From: Cladorhizidae sp. MBARI D1340-BT2
Lineage: Eukaryota > Porifera > Demospongiae > Poecilosclerida > Cladorhizidae
Assembly: GCA_028752905.1 (NCBI GenBank)
Contig: JAQNBH010000252.1
Location: forward strand, 1,116,001 to 1,180,000
DNA: 64,000 bases
Direction of reading: 5' to 3'
The translations under genes were made by a program, and so were the position numbers. This document shows, piece after piece, positions 22,801 through 38,300 of this stretch. Each line of letters starts with the position of its first letter. The stretch's first letter is position 1. The notes beneath the pieces are model-generated. The model ran no database searches, was not told the DNA's origin, and worked only from the letters and a program-made list of their open reading frames with translations.

Positions 22801-25800
22801 ATAGATTCTCCACACTTCACTGAATAGACTTGATATATAGCTCTAAAGGTAGGCCTCTCTCTGTTCTCTCTCTTGATACCAAACATCCGTATATTCTGCA
22901 TACATAGAATCACAAGATAGGTTTCTCTATGTGTTCTCTATCTTGATGCTAAACAGGTTAGCTTCATAGATTCTCCACACTTCACTGTATAAACTTGATA
23001 TACAGCTATTAAGATAGGTCTCTCCCTGTGCTCTCTGTTGATATCAAACATCCATAATATTCTGCACACTTCACTGTAATGGACTTGATATGATTCGAAT
23101 GATAGGTTTCATTATGTGTTCTCTATCTTGATATTTGCCCTAATTTGGTCTATATGTTTCTCATTTTCCCCCCAAAAATCTTGTTATTTTGCCGTAAAGC
23201 TCATAACTTTTCTACACTTTACCCAAAAAAGATAATTTTTATATCACCGGATAGCCCTTCTAATTATCTGTCTTTTGTAAGTGCCAAAATTTTGAGTACT
23301 CTAAGTATTAGCAAGTTATGGTGATTTGAAGTGGTAAGGTTTGCGCTCTTTCCTGGCGTTTTACAGTTGCCAAAGCGGTGGCCTGCCAGTGAAAAACCAC
23401 TAAATTTATTGATAATCTGTTGACATGTTGCAGATAAGGGCCTTCTCTATCAGTTGACAAAATCTGGGACTTTGGTCTTGTTAATTAGGGCAGTTATGAA
23501 TTGTACTCTTACTTGATGCTAAACATGTTAGCTTCGTAGATTATCCACACTTCACTGAATAGACTTGATGTATAGCTATTAAGATAGGACTCTCTAAGTG
23601 CTCTCTCTTGATACCAAACATCCATATATTCTGCACACTTCACTGTAATGGACTTGCAAGATAGGTATCTCTCAGTGTTCTCTATCTTGAGCTAAACATG
23701 TTAGCTTCATAGATTCTCCACACTTCACTGAATAGAGTTGATATATAGCTCTAAAGGTAGGCCTCTCTCTGTTCTCTCTCTTGATACCAAACATCCGTAT
23801 ATTCTGCATACATAGAATCACAAGATAGGTTTCTCTATGTGTTCTCTATCTTGATGCTAAACAGGTTAGCTTCATAGATTCTCCACACTTCACTGTATAA
23901 ACTTGATATATAGCTATTAAGATAGGTCTCTCCCTGTGCTCTCTGTTGATATCAAACATCCATAATATTCTGCAAACTTCACTGTAATGGACTTGATATG
24001 ATTCGAATGATAGGTTTCATTATGTGTTCTCTATCTTGATATTTGCCATAATTTGGTCTATATGTTTCTCATTTCCCCCCCAAAAATCTTGTTATTTTGC
24101 CGTAAAGCTCATAACTTTACTACACTTTACCCAAAAAAGATAATTTTTATATCACCGGATAGCCCTTCTAATTATCTGTCTTTTGTACGTGCCAAAATTT
24201 TGAGTACTCTAAGTATTAGCAAGTTATGGTGATTTGAAGTGGTAAGGTTTGCGATCTTTCCTGGCGTTTTCCAGTTGCCAAAGCGGTGGCCTGCCAGTGA
24301 AAAACCACTACATTTATTGATAATCTGTTGACTTGTTGCAGATAAGGGCCTTCTCTATCAGTTGACAAAATCTGGGACTTTGGTCTTGTTAATTAGGGCA
24401 GTTATGAATTGTACTCTTACTTGATGCTAAACATGTTAGCTTCGTAGATTATCCACACTTCACTGAATAGACTTGATGTATAGCTATTAAGATAGGACTC
24501 TCTAAGTGCTCTCTCTTGATACCAAACATCCATATATTCTGCACACTTCACTGTAATGGACTTGCAAGATAGGTATCTCTCAGTGTTCTCTATCTTGAGC
24601 TAAACATGTTAGCTTCATAGATTCTCCACACTTCACTGAATAGACTTGATATATAGCTCTAAAGGTAGGCCTCTCTCTGTTCTCTCTCTTGATACCAAAC
24701 ATCCGTATATTCTGCATACATAGAATCACAAGATAGGTTTCTCTATGTGTTCTCTATCTTGATGCTAAACAGGTTAGCTTCATAGATTCTCCACACTTCA
24801 CTGTATAAACTTGATATACAGCTATTAAGATAGGTCTCTCCCTGTGCTCTCTGTTGATATCAAACATCCATAATATTCTGCATACTTCACTGTAATGGAC
24901 TTGATATGATTCGAATGATAGGTTTCATTATATGTTCTCTATCTTGATATTTGCCCCAATTTGGTCTATATGTTTCTCATTTTCCCCCCCAAAATCTTGT
25001 TATTTTGCCGTAAAGCTCATAACTTTTCTACACTTTACCCAAAAAAGATCATTTTTATATCACCGGATAGCCCTTCTAATTATCTGTCTTTTGAAAGTGC
25101 CAAAATTTTGAGTACTCTAAGTATTAGCAAGTTATGGTGATTTGAAGTGGTAAGGTTTGCGATCTTTCCTGGCGTTTTACAGTTGCCAAAGCGGTGGCCT
25201 GCCAGTGAAAAACCACTACATTTATTGATAATCTGTTGACATGTTGCAGATAAGGGCCTTCTCTATCAGTTGACAAAATCTGGGACTTTGGTCTTGTTAA
25301 TTAGGGCAGTTATGAATTGTACTCTTACTTGATGCTAAACATGTTAGCTTCGTAGATTATCCACACTTCACTGAATAGACTTGATGTATAGCTATTAAGA
25401 TAGGACTCTCTAAGTGCTCTCTCTTGATACCAAACATCCATATATTCTGCACACTTCACTGTAATGGACTTGCAAGATAGGTATCTCTCAGTGTTCTCTA
25501 TCTTGAGCTAAACATGTTAGCTTCATAGATTCTCCACACTTCACTGAATAGAGTTGATATATAGCTCTAAAGGTAGGCCTCTCTCTGTTCTCTCTCTTGA
25601 TACCAAACATCCGTATATTCTGCATACATAGAATCACAAGATAGGTTTCTCTATGTGTTCTCTATCTTGATGCTAAACAGGTTAGCTTCATAGATTCTCC
25701 AAACTTCACTGTATAAACTTGATATATAGCTATTAAGATAGGTCTCTCCCTGTGCTCTCTGTTGATATCAAACATCCATAATATTCTGCAAACTTCACTG

Positions 25801-26320
25801 TAATGGACTTGATATGATTCGAATGATAGGTTTCATTATGTGTTCTCTATCTTGATATTTGCCCTAATTTGGTCTATATGTTTCTCATTTCCCCCCCCAA
25901 AATCTTGTTATTTTGCCGTAAAGCTCATAACTTTTCTACACTTTACCCCAAAAAGATCATTTTTAGATCACCGGATAGCCCTTCTAATTATCTGTCTTTT
26001 GTATGTGCCAAAATTTTGAGTACTCTAAGTATTAGCAAGTTATGATGATTTGAAGTGGTAAGGTTTGCGATCTTTCCTGGCGTTTTCCAGTTGCCAAAGC
26101 GGTGGCCTGCCAGTGAAAAACCACTACATTTATTGATAATCTGTTGACTTTTTGCAGATAAGGGCCTTCTCTATCAGTTGACAAAATCTGGGACTTTGGT
26201 CTTGTTAATTAGGGCAGTTATGAATTGTACTCTTACTTGATGCTAAACATGTTAGCTTCGTAGATTATCCACACTTCACTGAATAGACTTGATGTATAGC
26301 TATTAAGATAGGACTCTCTA
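10891..26320 (+). repeat. 17-monomer higher-order repeat, copy 1 (units 13-29)
   Basis: Ordered types, by tags: 13 GTATGG/C379/CCCCAAAAAGATAA; 14 as unit 1; 15 as unit 2; 16 AAATATCC/GTAAGTG/GCGCTC/CTAAATTTA; 17 G141/TGCCATAAT/A523; 18 GCATAC/TTATATG/CCCCAAT/GAAAGTG/GGGATTTT; 19 CCAAACTTC/AGATCACC/GTATGTG/GACTTTTT; 20 TGCCATAAT/ATAGCACC/3-bp deletion; 21 as 19 with a different C tract; 22 TGCCATAAT/ATATCATC/GAAAGTG; 23 C379/ATAGCACC/GTTAGG; 24 CTCTAACTTG/AAAAGTTAAT; 25 GTAAGTG; 26 GTAAGTG/GCGCTC/CTAAATTTA; 27 as 17; 28 as 18 but GGGACTTT; 29 as 19 with eight Cs. Units 26-29 repeat 16-19 at a 10-unit offset. The true edges are roughly 10,730 and 26,160. Confidence 0.85.
17244..18148 (+). repeat. 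Unit 20, 905-bp monomer with TGT deletion and GTTAGG
   Basis: Near the end, TTGAATAGCTATTAAGTTAGG-like sequence replaces the usual TTGATGTATAG...GATAGG. Three bases are lost and one A is changed to T. The identical pair of changes recurs in units 37 and 47, so all three descend from one monomer. The first part carries TGCCATAAT, A523 and ATAGCACC. Confidence 0.85.
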
Positions 26321-29300
26321 AGTGCTCTCTCTTGATACCAAACATCCATATATTCTGCACACTTCACTGTATGGACTTGCAAGATAGGTATCTCTCAGTG
26401 TTCTCTATCTTGAGCTAAACATGTTAGCTTCATAGATTCTCCACACTTCACTGAATAGACTTGATATATAGCTCTAAAGGTAGGCCTCTCTCTGTTCTCT
26501 CTCTTGATACCAAACATCCGTATATTCTGCATACATAGAATCACAAGATAGGTTTCTCTATGTGTTCTCTATCTTGATGCTAAACAGGTTAGCTTCATAG
26601 ATTCTCCACACTTCACTGTATAAACTTGATATACAGCTATTAAGATAGGTCTCTCCCTGTGCTCTCTGTTGATATCAAACATCCATAATATTCTGCACAC
26701 TTCACTGTAATGGACTTGATATGATTCGAATGATAGGTTTCATTATGTGTTCTCTATCTTGATATTTGCCCTAATTTGGTCTATATGTTTCTCATTTTCC
26801 CCCCAAAAATCTTGTTATTTTGCCGTAAAGCTCATAACTTTTCTACACTTTACCCCAAAAAGATAATTTTTATATCACCGGATAGCCCTTCTAATTATCT
26901 GTCTTTTGTACGTGCCAAAATTTTGAGTACTCTAAGTATTAGCAAGTTATGGTGATTTGAAGTGGTAAGGTTTGCGATCTTTCCTGGCGTTTTCCAGTTG
27001 CCAAAGCGGTGGCCTGCCAGTGAAAAACCACTACATTTATTGATAATCTGTTGACTTGTTGCAGATAAGGGCCTTCTCTATCAGTTGACAAAATCTGGGA
27101 CTTTGGTCTTGTTAATTAGGGCAGTTATGAATTGTACTCTTACTTGATGCTAAACATGTTAGCTTCGTAGATTATCCACACTTCACTGAATAGACTTGAT
27201 GTATAGCTATTAAGATAGGACTCTCTAAGTGCTCTCTCTTGATACCAAACATCCATATATTCTGCACACTTCACTGTAATGGACTTGCAAGATAGGTATC
27301 TCTCAGTGTTCTCTATCTTGAGCTAAACATGTTAGCTTCATAGATTCTCCACACTTCACTGAATAGACTTGATATATAGCTCTAAAGGTAGGCCTCTCTC
27401 TGTTCTCTCTCTTGATACCAAACATCCGTATATTCTGCATACATAGAATCACAAGATAGGTTTCTCTATGTGTTCTCTATCTTGATGCTAAACAGGTTAG
27501 CTTCATAGATTCTCCACACTTCACTGTATAAACTTGATATATAGCTATTAAGATAGGTCTCTCCCTGTGCTCTCTGTTGATATCAAACATCCATAATATT
27601 CTGCAAACTTCACTGTAATGGACTTGATATGATTCGAATGATAGGTTTCATTATGTGTTCTCTATCTTGATATTTGCCCTAATTTGGTCTATATGTTTCT
27701 CATTTTCCCCCCAAAAATCTTGTTATTTTGCCGTAAAGCTCATAACTTTTCTACACTTTACCCCAAAAAGATCATTTTTATATCACCGGATAGCCCTTCT
27801 AATTATCTGTCTTTTGTACGTGCCAAAATTTTGAGTACTCTAAGTATTAGCAAGTTATGATGATTTGAAGTGGTAAGGTTTGCGATCTTTCCTGGCGTTT
27901 TACAGTTGCCAAAGCGGTGGCCTGCCATTGAAAAACCACTACATTTATTGATAATCTGTTGACATGTTGCAGATAAGGGCCTTCTCTATCAGTTGACAAA
28001 ATCTGGGACTTTGGTCTTGTTAATTAGGGCAGTTATGAATTGTACTCTTACTTGATGCTAAACATGTTAGCTTCGTAGATTATCCACACTTCACTGAATA
28101 GACTTGATGTATAGCTATTAAGATAGGACTCTCTAAGTGCTCTCTCTTGATACCAAACATCCATATATTCTGCACACTTCACTGTATGGACTTGCAAGAT
28201 AGGTATCTCTCAGTGTTCTCTATCTTGAGCTAAACATGTTAGCTTCATAGATTCTCCACACTTCACTGAATAGACTTGATATATAGCTCTAAAGGTAGGC
28301 CTCTCTCTGTTCTCTCTCTTGATACCAAACATCCGTATATTCTGCATACATAGAATCACAAGATAGGTTTCTCTATGTGTTCTCTATCTTGATGCTAAAC
28401 AGGTTAGCTTCATAGATTCTCCACACTTCACTGTATAAACTTGATATATAGCTATTAAGATAGGTCTCTCCCTGTGCTCTCTGTTGATATCAAACATCCA
28501 TAATATTCTGCAAACTTCACTGTAATGGACTTGATATGATTCGAATGATAGGTTTCATTATGTGTTCTCTATCTTGATATTTGCCCTAATTTGGTCTATA
28601 TGTTTCTCATTTTCCCCCCAAAAATCTTGTTATTTTGCCGTAAAGCTCATAACTTTTCTACACTTTACCCAAAAAAGATAATTTTTATATCACCGGATAG
28701 CCCTTCTAATTATCTGTCTTTTGTACGTGCCAAAATTTTGAGTACTCTAAGTATTAGCATGTTATGGTAATTTGAAGTGGTAAGGTTTGCGATCTTTCTT
28801 GGCGTTTTCCAGTTGCCAAAGCGGTGGCCTGCCAGTGAAAAACCACTACATTTATTGATAATCTGTTGACATGTTGCAGATAAGGGCCTTCTCTATCAGT
28901 TGACAAAATCTGGGACTTTGGTCTTGTTAATTAGGGCAGTTATGAATTGTACTCTTACTTGATGCTAAACATGTTAGCTTCGTAGATTATCCACACTTCA
29001 CTGAATAGACTTGATGTATAGCTATTAAGATAGGACTCTCTAAGTGCTCTCTCTTGATACCAAACATCCATATATTCTGCACACTTCACTGTAATGGACT
29101 TGCAAGATAGGTATCTCTCAGTGTTCTCTATCTTGAGCTAAACATGTTAGCTTCATAGATTCTCCACACTTCACTGAATAGACTTGATATATAGCTCTAA
29201 AGGTAGGCCTCTCTCTGTTCTCTCTCTTGATACCAAACATCCGTATATTCTGCATACATAGAATCACAAGATAGGTTTCTCTATGTGTTCTCTATCTTGA

Positions 29301-32300
29301 TGCTAAACAGGTTAGCTTCATAGATTCTCCACACTTCACTGTATAAACTTGATATACAGCTATTAAGATAGGTCTCTCCCTGTGCTCTCTGTTGATATCA
29401 AACATCCATAATATTCTGCACACTTCACTGTAATGGACTTGATATGATTCGAATGATAGGTTTCATTATGTGTTCTCTATCTTGATATTTGCCCTAATTT
29501 GGTCTATATGTTTCTCATTTTCCCCCCAAAAATCTTGTTATTTTGCCGTAAAGCTCATAACTTTTCTACACTTTACCCAAAAAAGATAATTTTTATATCA
29601 CCGGATAGCCCTTCTAATTATCTGTCTTTTGTAAGTGCCAAAATTTTGAGTACTCTAAGTATTAGCAAGTTATGGTGATTTGAAGTGGTAAGGTTTGCGC
29701 TCTTTCCTGGCGTTTTACAGTTGCCAAAGCGGTGGCCTGCCAGTGAAAAACCACTACATTTATTGATAATCTGTTGACATGTTGCAGATAAGGGCCTTCT
29801 CTATCAGTTGACAAAATCTGGGACTTTGGTCTTGTTAATTAGGGCAGTTATGAATTGTACTCTTACTTGATGCTAAACATGTTAGCTTCGTAGATTATCC
29901 ACACTTCACTGAATAGACTTGATGTATAGCTATTAAGATAGGACTCTCTAAGTGCTCTCTCTTGATACCAAACATCCATATATTCTGCACACTTCACTGT
30001 AATGGACTTGCAAGATAGGTATCTCTCAGTGTTCTCTATCTTGAGCTAAACATGTTAGCTTCATAGATTCTCCACACTTCACTGAATAGAGTTGATATAT
30101 AGCTCTAAAGGTAGGCCTCTCTCTGTTCTCTCTCTTGATACCAAACATCCGTATATTCTGCATACATAGAATCACAAGATAGGTTTCTCTATGTGTTCTC
30201 TATCTTGATGCTAAACAGGTTAGCTTCATAGATTCTCCACACTTCACTGTATAAACTTGATATATAGCTATTAAGATAGGTCTCTCCCTGTGCTCTCTGT
30301 TGATATCAAACATCCATAATATTCTGCAAACTTCACTGTAATGGACTTGATATGATTCGAATGATAGGTTTCATTATGTGTTCTCTATCTTGATATTTGC
30401 CATAATTTGGTCTATATGTTTCTCATTTCCCCCCCAAAAATCTTGTTATTTTGCCGTAAAGCTCATAACTTTACTACACTTTACCCAAAAAAGATAATTT
30501 TTATATCACCGGATAGCCCTTCTAATTATCTGTCTTTTGTACGTGCCAAAATTTTGAGTACTCTAAGTATTAGCAAGTTATGGTGATTTGAAGTGGTAAG
30601 GTTTGCGATCTTTCCTGGCGTTTTCCAGTTGCCAAAGCGGTGGCCTGCCAGTGAAAAACCACTACATTTATTGATAATCTGTTGACTTGTTGCAGATAAG
30701 GGCCTTCTCTATCAGTTGACAAAATCTGGGACTTTGGTCTTGTTAATTAGGGCAGTTATGAATTGTACTCTTACTTGATGCTAAACATGTTAGCTTCGTA
30801 GATTATCCACACTTCACTGAATAGACTTGATGTATAGCTATTAAGATAGGACTCTCTAAGTGCTCTCTCTTGATACCAAACATCCATATATTCTGCACAC
30901 TTCACTGTAATGGACTTGCAAGATAGGTATCTCTCAGTGTTCTCTATCTTGAGCTAAACATGTTAGCTTCATAGATTCTCCACACTTCACTGAATAGACT
31001 TGATATATAGCTCTAAAGGTAGGCCTCTCTCTGTTCTCTCTCTTGATACCAAACATCCGTATATTCTGCATACATAGAATCACAAGATAGGTTTCTCTAT
31101 GTGTTCTCTATCTTGATGCTAAACAGGTTAGCTTCATAGATTCTCCACACTTCACTGTATAAACTTGATATACAGCTATTAAGATAGGTCTCTCCCTGTG
31201 CTCTCTGTTGATATCAAACATCCATAATATTCTGCATACTTCACTGTAATGGACTTGATATGATTCGAATGATAGGTTTCATTATATGTTCTCTATCTTG
31301 ATATTTGCCCCAATTTGGTCTATATGTTTCTCATTTTCCCCCCCAAAATCTTGTTATTTTGCCGTAAAGCTCATAACTTTTCTACACTTTACCCAAAAAA
31401 GATCATTTTTATATCACCGGATAGCCCTTCTAATTATCTGTCTTTTGAAAGTGCCAAAATTTTGAGTACTCTAAGTATTAGCAAGTTATGGTGATTTGAA
31501 GTGGTAAGGTTTGCGATCTTTCCTGGCGTTTTACAGTTGCCAAAGCGGTGGCCTGCCAGTGAAAAACCACTACATTTATTGATAATCTGTTGACATGTTG
31601 CAGATAAGGGCCTTCTCTATCAGTTGACAAAATCTGGGATTTTGGTCTTGTTAATTAGGGCAGTTATGAATTGTACTCTTACTTGATGCTAAACATGTTA
31701 GCTTCGTAGATTATCCACACTTCACTGAATAGACTTGATGTATAGCTATTAAGATAGGACTCTCTAAGTGCTCTCTCTTGATACCAAACATCCATATATT
31801 CTGCACACTTCACTGTAATGGACTTGCAAGATAGGTATCTCTCAGTGTTCTCTATCTTGAGCTAAACATGTTAGCTTCATAGATTCTCCACACTTCACTG
31901 AATAGAGTTGATATATAGCTCTAAAGGTAGGCCTCTCTCTGTTCTCTCTCTTGATACCAAACATCCGTATATTCTGCATACATAGAATCACAAGATAGGT
32001 TTCTCTATGTGTTCTCTATCTTGATGCTAAACAGGTTAGCTTCATAGATTCTCCAAACTTCACTGTATAAACTTGATATATAGCTATTAAGATAGGTCTC
32101 TCCCTGTGCTCTCTGTTGATATCAAACATCCATAATATTCTGCAAACTTCACTGTAATGGACTTGATATGATTCGAATGATAGGTTTCATTATGTGTTCT
32201 CTATCTTGATATTTGCCCTAATTTGGTCTATATGTTTCTCATTTCCCCCCCAAAAATCTTGTTATTTTGCCGTAAAGCTCATAACTTTTCTACACTTTAC

Positions 32301-35300
32301 CCCAAAAAGATCATTTTTAGATCACCGGATAGCCCTTCTAATTATCTGTCTTTTGTATGTGCCAAAATTTTGAGTACTCTAAGTATTAGCAAGTTATGAT
32401 GATTTGAAGTGGTAAGGTTTGCGATCTTTCCTGGCGTTTTCCAGTTGCCAAAGCGGTGGCCTGCCAGTGAAAAACCACTACATTTATTGATAATCTGTTG
32501 ACTTTTTGCAGATAAGGGCCTTCTCTATCAGTTGACAAAATCTGGGACTTTGGTCTTGTTAATTAGGGCAGTTATGAATTGTACTCTTACTTGATGCTAA
32601 ACATGTTAGCTTCGTAGATTATCCACACTTCACTGAATAGACTTGATGTATAGCTATTAAGATAGGACTCTCTAAGTGCTCTCTCTTGATACCAAACATC
32701 CATATATTCTGCACACTTCACTGTAATGGACTTGCAAGATAGGTATCTCTCAGTGTTCTCTATCTTGAGCTAAACATGTTAGCTTCATAGATTCTCCACA
32801 CTTCACTGAATAGAGTTGATATATAGCTCTAAAGGTAGGCCTCTCTCTGTTCTCTCTCTTGATACCAAACATCCGTATATTCTGCATACATAGAATCACA
32901 AGATAGGTTTCTCTATGTGTTCTCTATCTTGATGCTAAACAGGTTAGCTTCATAGATTCTCCACACTTCACTGTATAAACTTGATATATAGCTATTAAGA
33001 TAGGTCTCTCCCTGTGCTCTCTGTTGATATCAAACATCCATAATATTCTGCAAACTTCACTGTAATGGACTTGATATGATTCGAATGATAGGTTTCATTA
33101 TGTGTTCTCTATCTTGATATTTGCCATAATTTGGTCTATATGTTTCTCATTTCCCCCCCAAAAATCTTGTTATTTTGCCGTAAAGCTCATAACTTTACTA
33201 CACTTTACCCAAAAAAGATAATTTTTATAGCACCGGATAGCCCTTCTAATTATCTGTCTTTTGTACGTGCCAAAATTTTGAGTACTCTAAGTATTAGCAA
33301 GTTATGGTGATTTGAAGTGGTAAGGTTTGCGATCTTTCCTGGCGTTTTCCAGTTGCCAAAGCGGTGGCCTGCCAGTGAAAAACCACTACATTTATTGATA
33401 ATCTGTTGACTTGTTGCAGATAAGGGCCTTCTCTATCAGTTGACAAAATCTGGGACTTTGGTCTTGTTAATTAGGGCAGTTATGAATTGTACTCTTACTT
33501 GATGCTAAACATGTTAGCTTCGTAGATTATCCACACTTCACTGAATAGACTTGAATAGCTATTAAGTTAGGACTCTCTAAGTGCTCTCTCTTGATACCAA
33601 ACATCCATATATTCTGCACACTTCACTGTAATGGACTTGCAAGATAGGTATCTCTCAGTGTTCTCTATCTTGAGCTAAACATGTTAGCTTCATAGATTCT
33701 CCACACTTCACTGAATAGAGTTGATATATAGCTCTAAAGGTAGGCCTCTCTCTGTTCTCTCTCTTGATACCAAACATCCGTATATTCTGCATACATAGAA
33801 TCACAAGATAGGTTTCTCTATGTGTTCTCTATCTTGATGCTAAACAGGTTAGCTTCATAGATTCTCCAAACTTCACTGTATAAACTTGATATATAGCTAT
33901 TAAGATAGGTCTCTCCCTGTGCTCTCTGTTGATATCAAACATCCATAATATTCTGCAAACTTCACTGTAATGGACTTGATATGATTCGAATGATAGGTTT
34001 CATTATGTGTTCTCTATCTTGATATTTGCCCTAATTTGGTCTATATGTTTCTCATTTTCCCCCCCAAAATCTTGTTATTTTGCCGTAAAGCTCATAACTT
34101 TTCTACACTTTACCCCAAAAAGATCATTTTTAGATCACCGGATAGCCCTTCTAATTATCTGTCTTTTGTATGTGCCAAAATTTTGAGTACTCTAAGTATT
34201 AGCAAGTTATGATGATTTGAAGTGGTAAGGTTTGCGATCTTTCCTGGCGTTTTCCAGTTGCCAAAGCGGTGGCCTGCCAGTGAAAAACCACTACATTTAT
34301 TGATAATCTGTTGACTTTTTGCAGATAAGGGCCTTCTCTATCAGTTGACAAAATCTGGGACTTTGGTCTTGTTAATTAGGGCAGTTATGAATTGTACTCT
34401 TACTTGATGCTAAACATGTTAGCTTCGTAGATTATCCACACTTCACTGAATAGACTTGATGTATAGCTATTAAGATAGGACTCTCTAAGTGCTCTCTCTT
34501 GATACCAAACATCCATATATTCTGCACACTTCACTGTAATGGACTTGCAAGATAGGTATCTCTCAGTGTTCTCTATCTTGAGCTAAACATGTTAGCTTCA
34601 TAGATTCTCCACACTTCACTGAATAGAGTTGATATATAGCTCTAAAGGTAGGCCTCTCTCTGTTCTCTCTCTTGATACCAAACATCCGTATATTCTGCAT
34701 ACATAGAATCACAAGATAGGTTTCTCTATGTGTTCTCTATCTTGATGCTAAACAGGTTAGCTTCATAGATTCTCCACACTTCACTGTATAAACTTGATAT
34801 ATAGCTATTAAGATAGGTCTCTCCCTGTGCTCTCTGTTGATATCAAACATCCATAATATTCTGCAAACTTCACTGTAATGGACTTGATATGATTCGAATG
34901 ATAGGTTTCATTATGTGTTCTCTATCTTGATATTTGCCATAATTTGGTCTATATGTTTCTCATTTCCCCCCCAAAAATCTTGTTATTTTGCCGTAAAGCT
35001 CATAACTTTACTACACTTTACCCAAAAAAGATAATTTTTATATCATCGGATAGCCCTTCTAATTATCTGTCTTTTGAAAGTGCCAAAATTTTGAGTACTC
35101 TAAGTATTAGCAAGTTATGGTGATTTGAAGTGGTAAGGTTTGCGATCTTTCCTGGCGTTTTACAGTTGCCAAAGCGGTGGCCTGCCAGTGAAAAACCACT
35201 ACATTTATTGATAATCTGTTGACATGTTGCAGATAAGGGCCTTCTCTATCAGTTGACAAAATCTGGGACTTTGGTCTTGTTAATTAGGGCAGTTATGAAT

Positions 35301-38300
35301 TGTACTCTTACTTGATGCTAAACATGTTAGCTTCGTAGATTATCCACACTTCACTGAATAGACTTGATGTATAGCTATTAAGATAGGACTCTCTAAGTGC
35401 TCTCTCTTGATACCAAACATCCATATATTCTGCACACTTCACTGTAATGGACTTGCAAGATAGGTATCTCTCAGTGTTCTCTATCTTGAGCTAAACATGT
35501 TAGCTTCATAGATTCTCCACACTTCACTGAATAGAGTTGATATATAGCTCTAAAGGTAGGCCTCTCTCTGTTCTCTCTCTTGATACCAAACATCCGTATA
35601 TTCTGCATACATAGAATCACAAGATAGGTTTCTCTATGTGTTCTCTATCTTGATGCTAAACAGGTTAGCTTCATAGATTCTCCACACTTCACTGTATAAA
35701 CTTGATATATAGCTATTAAGATAGGTCTCTCCCTGTGCTCTCTGTTGATATCAAACATCCATAATATTCTGCACACTTCACTGTAATGGACTTGATATGA
35801 TTCGAATGATAGGTTTCATTATGTGTTCTCTATCTTGATATTTGCCCTAATTTGGTCTATATGTTTCTCATTTCCCCCCCAAAAATCTTGTTATTTTGCC
35901 GTAAAGCTCATAACTTTTCTACACTTTACCCCAAAAAGATAATTTTTATAGCACCGGATAGCCCTTCTAATTATCTGTCTTTTGTACGTGCCAAAATTTT
36001 GAGTACTCTAAGTATTAGCAAGTTATGGTGATTTGAAGTGGTAAGGTTTGCGATCTTTCCTGGCGTTTTCCAGTTGCCAAAGCGGTGGCCTGCCAGTGAA
36101 AAACCACTACATTTATTGATAATCTGTTGACTTGTTGCAGATAAGGGCCTTCTCTATCAGTTGACAAAATCTGGGACTTTGGTCTTGTTAATTAGGGCAG
36201 TTATGAATTGTACTCTTACTTGATGCTAAACATGTTAGCTTCGTAGATTATCCACACTTCACTGAATAGACTTGATGTATAGCTATTAAGTTAGGACTCT
36301 CTAAGTGCTCTCTCTTGATACCAAACATCCATATATTCTGCACACTTCACTGTAATGGACTTGCAAGATAGGTATCTCTCAGTGTTCTCTATCTTGAGCT
36401 AAACATGTTAGCTTCATAGATTCTCCACACTTCACTGAATAGAGTTGATATATAGCTCTAAAGGTAGGCCTCTCTCTGTTCTCTCTCTTGATACCAAACA
36501 TCCGTATATTCTGCATACATAGAATCACAAGATAGGTTTCTCTATGTGTTCTCTATCTTGATGCTAAACAGGTTAGCTTCATAGATTCTCCAAACTTCAC
36601 TGTATAAACTTGATATATAGCTATTAAGATAGGTCTCTCCCTGTGCTCTCTGTTGATATCAAACATCCATAATATTCTGCAAACTTCACTGTAATGGACT
36701 TGATATGATTCGAATGATAGGTTTCATTATGTGTTCTCTAACTTGATATTTGCCCTAATTTGGTCTATATGTTTCTCATTTTCCCCCCAAAAATCTTGTT
36801 ATTTTGCCGTAAAGCTCATAACTTTTCTACACTTTACCCCAAAAAGTTAATTTTTATATCACCGGATAGCCCTTCTAATTATCTGTCTTTTGTACGTGCC
36901 AAAATTTTGAGTACTCTAAGTATTAGCAAGTTATGGTGATTTGAAGTGGTAAGGTTTGCGATCTTTCCTGGCGTTTTCCAGTTGCCAAAGCGGTGGCCTG
37001 CCAGTGAAAAACCACTACATTTATTGATAATCTGTTGACTTGTTGCAGATAAGGGCCTTCTCTATCAGTTGACAAAATCTGGGACTTTGGTCTTGTTAAT
37101 TAGGGCAGTTATGAATTGTACTCTTACTTGATGCTAAACATGTTAGCTTCGTAGATTATCCACACTTCACTGAATAGACTTGATGTATAGCTATTAAGAT
37201 AGGACTCTCTAAGTGCTCTCTCTTGATACCAAACATCCATATATTCTGCACACTTCACTGTAATGGACTTGCAAGATAGGTATCTCTCAGTGTTCTCTAT
37301 CTTGAGCTAAACATGTTAGCTTCATAGATTCTCCACACTTCACTGAATAGACTTGATATATAGCTCTAAAGGTAGGCCTCTCTCTGTTCTCTCTCTTGAT
37401 ACCAAACATCCGTATATTCTGCATACATAGAATCACAAGATAGGTTTCTCTATGTGTTCTCTATCTTGATGCTAAACAGGTTAGCTTCATAGATTCTCCA
37501 CACTTCACTGTATAAACTTGATATACAGCTATTAAGATAGGTCTCTCCCTGTGCTCTCTGTTGATATCAAACATCCATAATATTCTGCACACTTCACTGT
37601 AATGGACTTGATATGATTCGAATGATAGGTTTCATTATGTGTTCTCTATCTTGATATTTGCCCTAATTTGGTCTATATGTTTCTCATTTTCCCCCCAAAA
37701 ATCTTGTTATTTTGCCGTAAAGCTCATAACTTTTCTACACTTTACCCAAAAAAGATAATTTTTATATCACCGGATAGCCCTTCTAATTATCTGTCTTTTG
37801 TAAGTGCCAAAATTTTGAGTACTCTAAGTATTAGCAAGTTATGGTGATTTGAAGTGGTAAGGTTTGCGATCTTTCCTGGCGTTTTACAGTTGCCAAAGCG
37901 GTGGCCTGCCAGTGAAAAACCACTACATTTATTGATAATCTGTTGACATGTTGCAGATAAGGGCCTTCTCTATCAGTTGACAAAATCTGGGACTTTGGTC
38001 TTGTTAATTAGGGCAGTTATGAATTGTACTCTTACTTGATGCTAAACATGTTAGCTTCGTAGATTATCCACACTTCACTGAATAGACTTGATGTATAGCT
38101 ATTAAGATAGGACTCTCTAAGTGCTCTCTCTTGATACCAAACATCCATATATTCTGCACACTTCACTGTAATGGACTTGCAAGATAGGTATCTCTCAGTG
38201 TTCTCTATCTTGAGCTAAACATGTTAGCTTCATAGATTCTCCACACTTCACTGAATAGACTTGATATATAGCTCTAAAGGTAGGCCTCTCTCTGTTCTCT